Shown: positions 30,665 through 42,170 of the stretch, in pieces
Layout: each line of letters starts with the position of its first letter
Position numbering within the stretch: position 1 is the stretch's first letter
Assembly (NCBI RefSeq): GCF_018991925.1
Contig: NW_024725489.1
Coordinates: 9,380,767-9,444,766, forward strand
Length of the DNA: 64,000 nt
Source: Homarus americanus
Taxonomy: Eukaryota; Arthropoda; Malacostraca; Decapoda; Nephropidae
Direction of reading: 5' to 3'
The notes under the pieces: generated by a model
Told to the model about the DNA's origin: nothing
Database searches by the model: none
The model's input: the letters and a program-made list of their open reading frames with translations, nothing else
Program-made: the position numbers and the translations under genes

Positions 30665-31345
30665 CCACACCACACAGAGTCCTCCACCGCCACTCCGTCC
30701 TGTGAACCGTCGTCGACACGAGACTAAGCGTGTTAACCTAGGTTGTTATCCCCGTGGAAATATCACGTGTGGATGCCTGGTTGCGACAAGAGCAATCCAG
30801 GCTGGCCTATCAAACCTACAGTAAATGGTTAATTAATTCACGCTTACAGAGTTCTCCTGCACGACACCCGTCTACAGTGACCGTGATCGACACGAGACTA
30901 AGTGTGTTAACCTAGGTTTGTTATCCCCGTGGAAATATCACGTGTGGATGCCTGGTTGCGACAAGAGCAATCCAGGCTGGCCTATCAAACCTACAGTAAA
31001 TGGTTAATTAATTCACGCTTACAGAGTTCTCCTGCACGACACCCGTCTACCGTGACCGTGATCGACACGAGACTAAGTGTGTTAACCTAGGTTTGTTATC
31101 CCCGTGGAAATATCACGTGTGGAAGCCTGGTTGCGACAAAAGCAATCCAGGCTGGTCTATTGCACCTAAATGGTTAATTCAAGTCACGCTTACCAGTTCT
31201 CCTTGCCGCGATAACCGTCTACAGTGACTGTCAGTGACGCGAGACTATGTGTGGTAACCCAAGAGTACTTTTTGTTGTTATGGCCGTGGAAAGAAGTTCT
31301 TGTGATGAAGCTTGGTTGTATCAAAAGCAATCCAGGCTGGCAGTA
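30665..31345. repeat. 175-bp tandem repeat, just under four units
   Basis: The landmark TCGACACGAGACTAAG(C/T)GTG occurs at 30713, 30887 and 31062, and in decayed form at about 31231, giving periods of 174-175 bp. Units share ATCACGTGTGGATGCCTGG, a CACGTG E-box-like palindrome, and AGCAATCCAGGCTGGC. The middle units are almost identical and the last is diverged, as in a locally expanding array. Confidence 0.92.
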
Positions 31346-32394
31346 AATGTATCACTTGAAGAATTAAGGCTCTGTTAAGTTATACCCATAGTAGAGTAAT
31401 CACATGTGTCCCCAAGTTGAAATTCTCTTTTAGAAGATTAATTTTATTACAGCGTGAACGTGAGTGAATCATATATCCATGCAAATTGTAAATCATTGTA
31501 TGGAAGCTTGACAAATAAATGTAAGTGCAATTATCTGCCCGTATCTGTGATCCTATCTTATTATTACTAAAGGTAATGACTGATTGGTTATGACAAAGTA
31601 TAACCAATAACTGAGATAGATGTTGGAAATTAATGGAATTCATTGTATCATCATTTATCAAGTATAAATCATGGAATGTCGAGTGGTGGAGTGAACTTCT
31701 ACGTAGATACACCATAATCTCCTGTAAGTAATGAGTGTAAAGGTATCGAACTCTACGGTAAGAAATAAGAAATACGACATATTCTTATCTTTACATAATA
31801 TAATCCACCCTACTACCACCGATTCACCCAAAACCATGACACATTAAAACTCCTAAAACAACTGATAACCAATCAAGAACAGAAAAGATACCGATGTTTC
31901 CTCATACTTGACAACATGCAAAATGTAAATAGTGATTAGATAATAAACTTTTAATTATAAGTGTTTTGTAAACAGTATGGATAAATCTTGTCTCGTATCA
32001 TTGTCTATACCGATGACCATGAAACTGCGCTCATTACGCTGTTTCGCTTGAGGTTAGGTTAAATTTCTCGAGAATCATTTAGTTAGTTACAGTTACAAGT
32101 AGTAGAAGCTCTTTCGAGTAGTAGTAGTAGAAGCTCCAAAAGTTGATGATAGCGAAATGCAGAGCGGGGAAGATGACAGAGGAAGAAGCAGGAGGTTAGG
32201 AAGGGAATTGTAGTGGGAGAGATGGAGTCGTGGCTTGACTCGATTGCGCTTATTTGGTTAGCGCAGAGCGCACGTATTGGGTTTTTGTCTGCGTTGGGTG
32301 TGTGATCCTCGGGTCAACACTCCTCCGGATTGTTTTAGTTCGAGTAGTAAAAGCTCCAACAACTTTCCCTGAATACGAATTCGCAACTTTTCGA
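31346..32394. other. AT-rich unassigned DNA
   Basis: No coding or RNA signal recognised. A short AGTAGTAG-type repeat lies at about 32098-32132. Confidence 0.5.
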
Positions 32395-32545
32395 TTTACA
32401 ACAGGTACCTACTTACTGCTAGGTGAACATGGACCAAGGGGGCTAGAAAGAGTGTCCAAACAACTTTCCGCTGGCTCGGGAATCAAACCCGTGACATCTC
32501 ACTTGCGAGGCAAGAGCGGTACCGCTCTACCACCGGCGCCCCCCA
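32395..32545 (-). mobile_element. tRNA-derived SINE
   Basis: On minus, a tRNA-like head contains GGTGGTAGAGCGG (A box), an anticodon stem-loop whose loop reads CTCGCAA, and GGTTTGATTCC (B box), at about 32545-32468. A tail with TTCACCTAGCAGTAAGTAGGT follows. The loop suggests descent from tRNA-Ala(CGC). The tail matches a SINE I recall from decapods. The acceptor stem is poor, so it is not a functional tRNA. Confidence 0.7.
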
Positions 32546-33685
32546 GCTCTTTCCCTCATCGCGAGAGACATCGTTACGAAATTTGTACGTATGAGTAGTC
32601 TCGACCAACGTCATATAGGGTAAGTTAAATTTGGTTATATTAGGTTAAGTTACATTATGTTATCTTACGTTATATTAAGTTAAACACGATAGTAACGAGT
32701 GATGCTTAACATCGCCAAATATTGTTGTATTTAGTAATTTATAAGTAGGCGTCCGTGGTGGATACCAACAACAATCTTATCGGGAGTGTTTAATATTATT
32801 TATATTTGATTTAATTTGTTTATTTTATGTAGGGATGTTGTTTGGTTGATAGAAAGAAAATCGAAACAGAAATGAACAGGTTAGGAAGTTAGGTTAGGTA
32901 GGGTAGATAAAATTAGGCCAGGTTCTAGTAGGTTCTGCACATTGTCGTTTCGAATTTCTTACTCAGTTTCCTCCAAACATCATCGCCTGAAAATTCAGTC
33001 CAATTACATAAAGTTCGTGTGGTGCAAACCGTCTCCTCCACCATTACCTTGTAGGTATTTTAATGAATACAGATATAAATGATGTAATATAAAAATGAGT
33101 ATTAAATAACTACTTATAGCGTCTGCTGAGTCTCGTCCGCATGTGGAGTGGTGTGGAAGCTGGGAGGTTTGGTGGGGATGAAACTAGGTCTATCCATGGT
33201 ACGGCTGCGTTTCACATCACAGATTGGCATTTTGCTGGTTAACTTCACCTATATTCCAAAACGTGTCGAAAATACCTTAATATTATCCATGGCTACATTA
33301 CTGAAACAGCTTGAAGCGCCTGCAGGCCACAGAGAGGGCGGCAACAGGTTTTTTTTTTTACCTCTGTTCCTCTTATCTCTTTGCCGTCACATTAAACCAG
33401 CTCTCCACATTCTTCCAGACCTTCCATAAAAACCCAGACAACTGGCTGATTATATCATTATATGAGAAACTCAATATTTACGAATATTAAGCACAAAATA
33501 CACCAGAGAGAAGACTAACCAACACACGAGACGACACACGACATAAACATCAAACCACCTGGCTCACACAGGTGACTCATTTTCTGGTGGGATCTTGAGG
33601 CTACGCTGATTGGCCGCTGGTGTGAGGGACACTCTCACCCAAGGATAATATTCTGTTTATAGTCGTTGCGCCTTCCCGCTCGTCA
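32546..33685. other. Unassigned DNA
   Basis: No supported feature, apart from a short poly(T) at about 33350-33359. Confidence 0.5.
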
Positions 33686-34199
33686 CTTTTTTGGGGGGAG
33701 GATGAAAGGGATGCTGAGGCTCAAGACACATGAATGATAGCGAAGTCACGACAGATAATCGTTGGAAAATAAATTTTATGAGTTAAACAGAGGGGGACGA
33801 CACCCCTTGTTTTACATATTACATAGTTTGTGGGCTAACTAAGCAAACCTAGGATTGAGGATGAGGTTGGATAATGGCTACTTTGGCTGGCAATGACAAT
33901 TACATGTTTAATAAATTCTTGTTATTGTAATACGTTAAAGACTGACTAGATTGTGACTTGTTAAATGTGATCTTATGTTATCTAAGTCTTAATCTAAGGT
34001 GGATCGTTGTGGCGGACATACAGTAGATGAGGTCGCAGGTTGGGTTGCTGTAGAGCGGGCAGACTCCGGGCCACCAAAGGTGGGGTCGCCCTCCGTTGAT
34101 GTCTTCCCCGCGTAGGTGGTCTGGTCTCTGAGGGTTGTCCAGGAGCTTGTCCCAAACTTTTTTCCTAAGGCGGATGGTTTCCACTGAGAGGCGTATGCG
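33686..34199 (-). mobile_element. I-type LINE 3' fragment, cut by assembly gap
   Basis: The poly(A) end is on the left (TTTTTT at about 33686) and the 3' untranslated region matches 19289-19624. The ORF2 C-terminus at 33978-34184 reads METIRLRKKVWDKLLD and DHLRGEDINGGRPHLWWPG, as in copy 1. The fragment runs into the 100-N gap. Confidence 0.82.
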
Positions 34200-34299
34200 N
34201 NNNNNNNNNNNNNNNNNNNNNNNNNNNNNNNNNNNNNNNNNNNNNNNNNNNNNNNNNNNNNNNNNNNNNNNNNNNNNNNNNNNNNNNNNNNNNNNNNNN
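34200..34299. other. Assembly gap (100 N)
   Basis: Exactly 100 N. It falls inside a LINE copy, so the missing part may simply be more LINE. Confidence 0.99.
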
Positions 34300-35590
34300 G
34301 TTAGTAATGTAACTCAACATTTTTACATGTGAAAGGTTTTCCTGTGTGATCATAATAGTAGACCATGGGCCGAGGTCAGCTATCTTGCTTAGTTTTCGAG
34401 ATCCGTAGTCCCCACCTGGGAACTACCTATAAATATGCTAGTTATGTTATATGAACACCCATAAACCCTAAATGACATGTTCCCAACTTTAAATCTTGCA
34501 CGTTAGGTAGCAATTTGATAAATTCTAATTTACTGGCTGCTATGGAGATGTTTACCTTAGAGTACAACATTGTTTTAAGCCAAATTTAAAGGTAGCGACT
34601 AGCAATATTTGATGGAAATAGCCTTATTGTATACCTTAAAGGTCGTTCAAAGTCGTCCAATAAACTATGATGGAAAAAAGGTCTAGAATGTTCTCGTTGC
34701 TAAGCGTAATATTCCCCACCAACCATAATTTATAGCCTTATATTACTTGATGTTCATTAAAACCTTCAATAAATGCTGCACAACAATACAAAGCAACAAG
34801 CGATATATATTTAATAACTTTTAATTGGACATCTTAAAACACATTTATATAAGTATATTAATTCTAGATAACAGTTTTGCACATAGGCTAAAATGGAATA
34901 AAAAATAGTGAAGAAATTCAATCATCAATGTAAAAAATAATGGAAAAATATTACACACAAAAAATTACTTTTGTTACTACAGGTATTAATATTACTAATA
35001 ATTGATAATGATTAGTATTAATTGTTATAACAAATTATTAATAATTACAAGAAAGAAGATTTATCATCTAATCAAGCCGTAATTACTACATAAAAGGGCG
35101 ACTTTAAAGGAGCTGGTTATTGGTGGAAACAAACATTCAGTTTTTCAACACAAATAGCCAGCTCCTATAATGTGGTGCTACCTTGCCATCATTTAAGAGA
35201 CTAACACTGTTACACATGTCTCTGTTATTAATTTAATGTGTCCTTGAAAGAGGGATCAACTGTACAGAATTTAGTATGATTGATTTAGGATCTGAAAATA
35301 GTCTCCCAGTGGTCAGTATACTATATTTTAAGTTATTAAAGTTCATCATCTGAACCTTCCGAGTCTATATCTTGTTCAGCAACCAACACGCACCGAAGCT
35401 TGACCTGGGCGTAGCCTGACTCTGTCCTGTTGCCTCTAGCCCGCGCGTCTGGGCAGGTGCCTTACCCAACCCCTCTCCCTCACATGGTGTTTAGCCACTG
35501 CACCTATTCTCTCCTCCTAAAATTCACTTCAATCCTCCCTTTATTCTTCCCCTGAACCTCCTTCGCCCCTGTCACTAGCATTTTTCGATT
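34300..35590. other. AT-rich unassigned DNA
   Basis: No transposon ORF seen. On minus, about 35420-35343 could encode a short acidic C-terminus ending EQDIDSEGSDDEL and a stop, but nothing else supports a gene. Confidence 0.4.
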
Positions 35591-35956
35591 CGATTCGATG
35601 ACCGCTCTCTTGTCTACCTACACCAACCAGCAAGCAACACCACCTCCTCCGCCGCTGCCTGGCGGCCCTCGCTCCCGCCGGCGAGCATGGCGACCCACAA
35701 GCTGTCTTCCTCTGAGCATCCTCACCAACCAGCTCTCTCTGCATCGCAGCAGCAACCACGCGCGACCCACAAGCTGTCTTCCTCTGAGCATCCTCACCAA
35801 CCAGCTCTCTCTACTCAACGCTTCTAACCATGCTGCCTTCCCAGCACCAAGCTGCATTGTACATCCAATATATGTATACAGAGAGCACAGTGTGAGTTTC
35901 CTTTCTCCATCCCATCCTGAGTGTGAACCCAAATATCCCATAACCCTACAATACCA
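35591..35956 (+). other. GC-rich stretch with a 72-bp direct duplication
   Basis: CGACCCACAAGCTGTCTTCC starts at 35691 and again at 35763. About 60 bp are shared, including CATCCTCACCAACCAGCTCTC. It is directly upstream of a LINE RT and may belong to it, but no ORF motif shows this. Confidence 0.6.
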
Positions 35957-36552
35957 ATGAGCATCATTAAGAAAGTGGCCCACTTATTACTACCTGTTCT
36001 CCTCCACATTTGTAACTCCTCCTTCACTAATGGTGTCTTTCCTGATAAACTGAAAATTGCTAAAGTCCACCCGGCATATAAAAAATCTGGGGAAAAAGGT
36101 CTCTTCAAGAATTACCACCCCATATCAGTCCTCCCAGCCTTGAGTAAGATACTGGAAAAGCTAGCATGTAATAGACTAAATTCCTTCTGCAATGCCAATA
36201 ACATCTTTACAGACTCCCAGTTTGGATTTAGAACTAGAAGGTCGACTGAGAGTGCTCTGCTATCCTTTACTAATGACATCTTAAATTCCTTTGATGACAG
36301 TCAGTTCACAGTCGGTACATTCTTGGACCTCTCTAAAGCCTTCGATAATGTCGACCATACCATCCTTCTTTCAAAGCTTGAACATTACGGCATTAGGGGC
36401 CTGTCCCACAATTGGTTTACCTCATATCTGTCCAGCAGGATGCAGTATGTCTGTTATAATAACCACCAATCTGACTCCTCGCCAACCTTCTATGGAGCCC
36501 CCCAAGGTTCAATCTTCGGTCCAGTACTGTTTTTGTTGTACATAACGACATA
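35957..36552 (+). pseudogene. CR1/L2-like LINE reverse transcriptase, N-terminal half
   Basis: Reads FPDKLKIAKVHPAYKKSG, NYHPISVLPALSKILEKL, QFGFRTRRSTESALL, FLDLSKAFDNVDHTILLSKL (first catalytic Asp present) and YGAPQGSIFGPVLFLLYI. This is the usual RT fingers-palm order. The frame ends just before the expected YADD segment, which is destroyed by small indels (36545-36626). No endonuclease is seen upstream. Confidence 0.85.
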
Positions 36553-36626
36553 GTCCACGCCAGCTCACTCTTAAAATACAACTTTACTATAGTAATCTCT
36601 ATGCCAGCAACTCAGACCTCCATTCC

Positions 36627-37460
36627 TTGATGAGAACTATGAACACTGAATTAACTAAAGTCGGGACCTGGGTAATACGTAATAAACTGACCTTAAACCT
36701 TGAGAAAACCCACTACACGATCTTTCACAGAAGAAAAAACTTACCTCCAGACTTAAACCCCCTGTACCTTGGTAATATAGTCCTCAAACGCAAACAAAAT
36801 ACTAAATTCCTCGGAGTTATTGTTAATGAGAAACTTATCTGGAGAAACCACATACAAGTCATTCGCATTAAAATCAATAAACAGTGCAGTATCATGTATC
36901 ACACTCGACAGTTACTCACTCTCATAGCAATGAAAGAAATCTATCATGATCTTGTTTACCAACACCTGATACACTGTCACATACTATGGGGGCCTCTGGC
37001 TCTTCAAAAACACAATCTCTGGTTACTGCACAAAAGAGAGAGTAGTACGGACAATGACCTACTTGAAAAAACAGATCACACAAACGAAAAATTTGCCATA
37101 TTGAAATTTTTAAAATTCGAGGATATTAACACTTACTGCTGTGCCCTCTTTGTTTACAAATCTACCAATCACTTGCCTGACAATAATTACTTCCAGTCCA
37201 GGAATAATCAGAGATACAACTTAAGGCACCCAGAGCAACTAAGACCATCCCCCATGTGCTCCTCTCAGTCCCAGAGCTCCATAAAATATCATGGCGTGAA
37301 GGTGTGGAACAACTTACCCCCACACATCCGACCAAAGACTATGCTCCCTTCCATTAAAGCATCTCTAAAAAATATCTATTTTCGAAGTATTAATATTTCT
37401 TGTAACACTTACTATATTTACAGTACCTGCTTTTATTGTACCATCAAATCCGTTTTATAG
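36627..37460 (+). pseudogene. CR1/L2-like LINE ORF2, C-terminal half
   Basis: Continues in a shifted frame: WVIRNKLTLNLEKTHYTIFH, NTKFLGVIVNEKLIWRNHI, then VYQHLIHCHILWGPL and the C-terminal block YNLRHPEQLRPSP ... KYHGVKVWNNLPPHIR. The thumb and C-terminal signatures are well kept over 277 residues. The 3' end runs into AT- and TA-rich DNA. Confidence 0.85.
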
Positions 37461-37654
37461 GAAATTATCATGTAAATAAATAAGTAATTACCATTGCAAT
37501 AAACATAAATGCCAACTAGACATAATCCTGAAAGCTCTGTCCTCTTGTTCAACCTTATTACTGTACATCCCAGGTTGTACTGCTCCCCCATTATACTTAT
37601 GTTTTTAAATTCCACTCTAATTTATATGTATATGTGTATGTGTATGTATGTGTG

Positions 37655-37656
<2 letters not shown>

Positions 37657-37704
<48 letters not shown>
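37657..37704. repeat. TA microsatellite
   Basis: A TATA-rich run with AAATAT interruptions, between the CR1/L2 LINE tail and an unassigned 160-bp segment. Confidence 0.95.
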
Positions 37705-37707
<3 letters not shown>

Positions 37708-37865
37708 TGATAACCACAAGGAAAGAAAGAAACACGAAAGTTCCCAAGCGCTTTCATTGTAATTCACATCTTCAGGGGTGAGTGCAGACTAGTCTGTACT
37801 AGTCTGTACTCACCCTGAAATGAGCCAACACCTAGATCACACTTGCACCTACAGTGATTTACTTG

Positions 37866-37892
37866 CATATATATATATATAAATATATATAT

Positions 37893-37923
<31 letters not shown>

Positions 37924-37946
37924 AATATATATATAAATATATATAT
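37866..37946. repeat. TA-rich microsatellite, left target flank of GMR1-like copy B
   Basis: Imperfect TA run that ends at the LTR edge. TA repeat resumes at 44573 on the other side, so the element went into a microsatellite. Confidence 0.93.
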
Positions 37947-38547
37947 TGTTACGAGTTGGGGATTTAGAATATAGTAAAAGTCTACCCAGATCCCAACAGG
38001 TAACAACTATAAAAAAACAAAGACAATCGTACTATAAAAGGGTAGACAAAGGATGCGAGTTTTCGTTGTGTATAATAAAGTACCATAAATCCCTTAACAA
38101 AATATTCAGCTTATAAATTACCCTTAACCAAACTTAACCTAAACATTAACAGTATATACATATTAATACAACATAAAACAAACGTGAAGCAAGGTGGAGG
38201 TGGGAGAGGCAATACAAGATTACAAATACTTAAGTGAGGGGCTGAGATGGCTGACGAGTAAGGCTGGTATTGTAGGGCAGTGAGTAGTCACTGCACGTAG
38301 GTTTAGAGGATAGATGATCCTGTGGTCACTTCTCAGAGCCAAGTGCCTCTCCTCGAATTGGAGCTGACAAAGAAGACTTTGAGGAGGTGACGCAACCCAG
38401 GATATGGAGAAGGGAAACCTCGGAGTGGTAACTAAGACGAGTCATACACGTGTCTCGTCCCTAGATGGCGTTGCTCGCGGTGGTGGGTAGGTAGATCAGG
38501 ACAATAGATGGCGTGGTTCGTAGTGCGGGGTGGAGGGGTTCGTAACA
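37947..38547 (-). repeat. 3' LTR of GMR1-like copy B (601-bp subfamily)
   Basis: TGTTACGAGTTGGGG ... GGTTCGTAACA on plus. Shorter than the 647-bp LTRs because it lacks one tandem unit near its 5' edge. Confidence 0.92.
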
Positions 38548-38567
38548 CCCCCCCTCCAAAGACCTCC
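38548..38567 (-). promoter_or_regulatory. Polypurine tract of GMR1-like copy B
   Basis: On minus, GGAGGTCTTTGGAGGGGGGG directly before the LTR TG. Same tract as 18309-18328. Confidence 0.85.
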
Positions 38568-38599
38568 GTAGCGCTGGCGCGAAGGAGGTGATCAACTGG

Positions 38600-39295
38600 T
38601 GCGTCTGGAGTAGCTGCTGCATTTTCCACGGAGCTCGGATAAGAGTCTGTCTGGGTTATCGACCCACTATGTGCGGGACTTATAGATTAGGGCTGGGTGA
38701 GGAGAGCCCAGCCGGAGGATCGCTGGTTGGAGGTCTTGTTGGTTTGGATGAACGTGAGTGGGTTATGGTCGGTGAAGACTAGGGTTGTTTGTGGGCAAGA
38801 CTGGAGGTAACATTCAAGCTTCTTTATTGCCAACACCAGAGCCAAGGCCTCCTTCTCTATGGTCGAGTAGTTGGTCTGATGTTTTTTCAATTTGGCGGAG
38901 TCATATGCCACAGAGTGAAGAACATCAGTGGTTGGGTCGGGTTGTAGGAGCACAGCCCCCACTCCGACACCACTAGCGTCGATTTGCAGATGGAAGGGCG
39001 AGGTGTAGTCAGGGGGGTGGACTACAGGCTTGGAGGCAAGGAAGGCTTTGAGGCAGTGGAAAGACTGGTCGCACCTCTGGTTCCAGATGTAAGGGACCAC
39101 AGAACTGGTAAGGTCTGTGAGGGGTCCGGCCACGCTGGAGAAGTTACTGCAGAATCGACGGTAGTAGCCGCACATCCCAAGGAAGCGCATGAGTTCCTTC
39201 CTCGTCCTTGGAGTGGGGAAGGACAAGATGGCTCTAACGTTTGCGTCCTTGGGTCTCACCATACCATGCCCAACGATATGTCCCAGGTAAGTCAC
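38600..39295 (-). pseudogene. RNase H and RT thumb of GMR1-like copy B
   Basis: Reads YLGHIVGHGMVRPKDANV, LMRFLGMCGYYRRFCSNFSS, then RNase H: LQIDASGVGVGAVLLQ, STIEKEALALVLAIKKLE and VFTDHNPLTF. D, E and D of the active site are present. The open frame ends at 38687, and the DSLSR-type end continues in another frame to about 38600. Confidence 0.85.
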
Positions 39296-39942
39296 TGAGG
39301 CCCGGCAAAAGCAGATTGACAGGTTTATAGTGAATCCAGTCTCTTTTGGTTATTACCAAACAGTATCTCCAAACGCACCAGATGTTCGTCCCAGCTGTCA
39401 AACACCACCACCAGGTCATCAGGTAGGCGAACGTCCCACCTAGGTCCTGAATTAGAGGATTGGTGGCCCTCTGGAATGTGGGCATTAGAAAAAGCCAAAC
39501 GCCATAACCAAATAACGAAAAAAGAGCCAAATGGAGTTATAAATGCAGAGATTATTTTTGCCTATCCGTGGGTCCCTTGATAATATCTTTCAGCTAAGTC
39601 CACCGTACTGATAAATTTTGCACAGCCTATGCTGTCTATTATATCTTCAATCAAAGGTAAAGGGTAGGAGTCTGAGACAGTGACCTGGTTCACTTTACGA
39701 TAATCGATACAGAAACGAAAAGTGCTATCGGGTTTTGGAATGAGAAGGCAAGGTGAAACCCAGGGGGAGGTACTAGGCTCAGCTAAGTTATGTTTTAACA
39801 AAAAATCTACCTCCTTTTTCATAATCTCTCTTTTTTGTGGATTTAGTCGATATGCTGATTGCCTAATGGGTTGTACATCATCTGAGATTAGCAATATCAT
39901 GTTTAAGTATATTGCAAAACCCTGGGAGGTCTGAGTGTGACT
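39296..39942 (-). pseudogene. Reverse transcriptase of GMR1-like copy B
   Basis: VDFLLKHNLAEPSTSPWVSP, FRFCIDYRKVNQVTV and ISTVDLAERYYQ (first catalytic Asp) are in the frame 39900-39562. Then, after shifts, the palm continues to LPDDLVVVFDSWDEHL at about 39440-39400, where DD is the YXDD box in decayed form. The frame follows the integrase C-terminus with only about 40 nt between ORFs. Confidence 0.82.
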
Positions 39943-41303
39943 TTAGGGAAATGTTTGATAATACTTAGCAGAGATCTTTGGCAGAGATGGATTCAGAACA
40001 GAAAAATACTCATCCAATTTGTTGAGTATGTGACTGTTAGTAGGGTTTTCTTTAGGTAGAGGGAAGTCTAAATTCTCCAATAGGTCCATGTCATCTGTCT
40101 CCGGCCCTGACAAAACCGTATGCAATACAGGTTGACTTATAGCCTCTGGGATGTCTTCCTCTGACTGCCTGGAATGGTAAAGTTTCATGAGATTAATGTG
40201 AACAAGTTGTGAATCTTTTCGGCGATCAGGAGTATGGACTATATAGTTGAGAGGAGATAGTTTATTAGCAACTATATAGGGACCAGTAAACTTGCTTTTA
40301 AGGGGAGAGCCTGGAATGGGTAGGAAGAGTAACACTTTGTCACCTGGAGAAAATGATCTTTTAACTAATTTAGGTTGGGACTTCACCATTTTTTCTTGGA
40401 CTTTTTTTAAGTTTGACTGAGCAATGGTTCGGACTTCAGTTAAATTGTCCCGTAAAGTGTCAATGTATTGGGAAACTGTTGCGGGCTTAATAGATGGAGT
40501 GTCAAACCACTGCTCCTTTACTATTTTAAGGGGTCCCCTAATTTGTCTCCCATATAGTAACTCGAACGGGGAGAAACCCAATGACTCCTGGGGACATTCC
40601 CTGATGGCAAAGAGTAACAAGTCTATGCTTTCATCCCATTCCTTTTGGTGTTCTATACAGTATTTTTGAGCATTGATTTGAAAGTTTGATGGAACCGTTC
40701 CAAGCAACCTTGGGATTGTGGGTGGTAAGCCGAAGATGTACAATGGTCCACACTGAGGTCTTTCATCACCTGTTTGAAAAGATTGCTCGTAAAATTGGTG
40801 CCCTGATCGGATTGGATCTCTTTAGGAATGCCCACTGAAGTGAAAAGGTGCAAAAGAGGTTTGATTACATTTTTTGAAGTGATGCTTTTAAGGGGAAAAG
40901 CCTCAGGATAACGTGTACTGGTATCCATAACTGTAAGCAGGAATTGATTTCCCTTCTTAGTCTTTGGTAATGGGCCCACACAATCCACAGCAATCTTTTC
41001 AAATGGTGTAGAAAATACTGGGATGGGCTTAATGGGAGCTGCTGGTATACTTTCATTTGGTTTTCCTACCATTTGACAAATATGGCAAGATTTTAGGTAC
41101 TTTGACACATCCTTCCTAAGTCCAGGCCAGTAATAGTGTTGGAGGAGCTTTTTATATATTTTCAGGATTCCCAAATGTCCTGAAATACCATCATGGGCAA
41201 GGGCAATTAATGCTGGTCTGACTGAGGAGGGAATTACCACTTGATGTATTTCAGACCACGTGTCTAGATGGGTAAGCTCAGGGGGTCTATAGGCCCTTAT
41301 CAA
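39943..41303 (-). pseudogene. Integrase of GMR1-like copy B, upstream of RT
   Basis: H-H-C-C finger: HDGISGHLGI ... YYWPGLRKDV ... CHICQ. Catalytic core: VDCVGPLPKTKKG (D), SDQGTNFTSN (D) and SQGCLERFHQ (E, 35 residues after the second D). After a frame change near 40700, the C-terminal domain has LLYGRQIRGPL and the GPY/F module KSKFTGPYIVANKLSPL. A spacer of about 80 residues leads to RT. The integrase is clearly of Ty3/gypsy type. Confidence 0.88.
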
Positions 41304-41413
41304 AACCCCTTCCGGATAATAAAAACACGGAGGGATCTTAAAATCTTTACCCTCAACTGCTGCATAGTGAAGTTTAGTGGGTGATTAGGTGGTAGGCTTT
41401 AAACCACTCCTTA

Positions 41414-41929
41414 CTAGCCGTTATTGTGGGTCTTCGGTGGGAAGATATTAGAATTGGTTTTAGGCTGAAGGGCGGCTGCCTCTGTATGACCGGGTGACAG
41501 CACAAGATGGGAAAAGATGAGGAATAGTTTCTTTAAGGTCAGTGGTGGAGTTGACAGGTAAGGAGAGTCGACTGTCTTTATGTTAGGAACCACTGGATCT
41601 CCTACCAGGTCATTACCCAATAATAAATGAATGCCGCTCACAGGCATTGGATCTTTCCTAATGGCTATTTGCACTTCCTCAGTAATCAAGGGACATTGGA
41701 GGTGCACTTTAGCTAAGGGATAGGAAGAATGGGATGAGAGATCTGAAATTAGAACACTCTCATTAGTAAATGCGGTAGATATATCAGGAATGACGTTAAA
41801 CAGGAGGATAGATTGTGCTGCGCCCGTATCACGTAGTATACGAATAGGGAAAGAACGAGACCCCTCTATGATTGAAATTTTTCCCTCATAGGTGAATGAA
41901 GAGAATATATCCTGATGGGGCCTTTCCAC
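41414..41929 (-). pseudogene. Aspartic protease of GMR1-like copy B
   Basis: FSSFTYEGKISIIEG, active-site RILRDTGAAQSILL, then GIHLLLGNDLVGDPVVPNIK, matching the DTG-A and L-L-G-N-D-L motifs of retrotransposon proteases. It lies between the zinc knuckle and the integrase. The downstream stop before the integrase ORF may reflect decay. Confidence 0.85.
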
Positions 41930-42170
41930 ATTGGTGTTTGCTATTGGTTTGGATTTGGGATCCAGGGAACTACTTTTAGCAATTCGACACTTTGGGTGTT
42001 TACAAGACTGGATCGTATGGCCTGGTTTTTACAGTAAGAACAAGTAAACTTGGTTGCATCAGGGGGGGTAGGTGTGGGACCTTTCGACCTACCACTCACG
42101 TCCCCAAGGTTATCATCAGAGGAGGACCTAACATGTTGGAAAGTACCACGTTCCCTACGGCACAGTGACT

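Noticed and set aside
30665..31345. CRISPR-like array
   Set aside because: Eukaryotic context, 175-bp units without the short repeat/unique spacer pattern.
32465..32545. Functional tRNA-Ala gene
   Set aside because: Promoter boxes and anticodon loop are present, but acceptor pairing is poor and a SINE tail follows.
19250..33686. Shared 11-mer GTGACGAGCGG near both I-type LINE poly(A) ends (19250 and, inverted, 33676)
   Set aside because: Opposite orientation relative to the LINEs, so not a target preference; probably chance.
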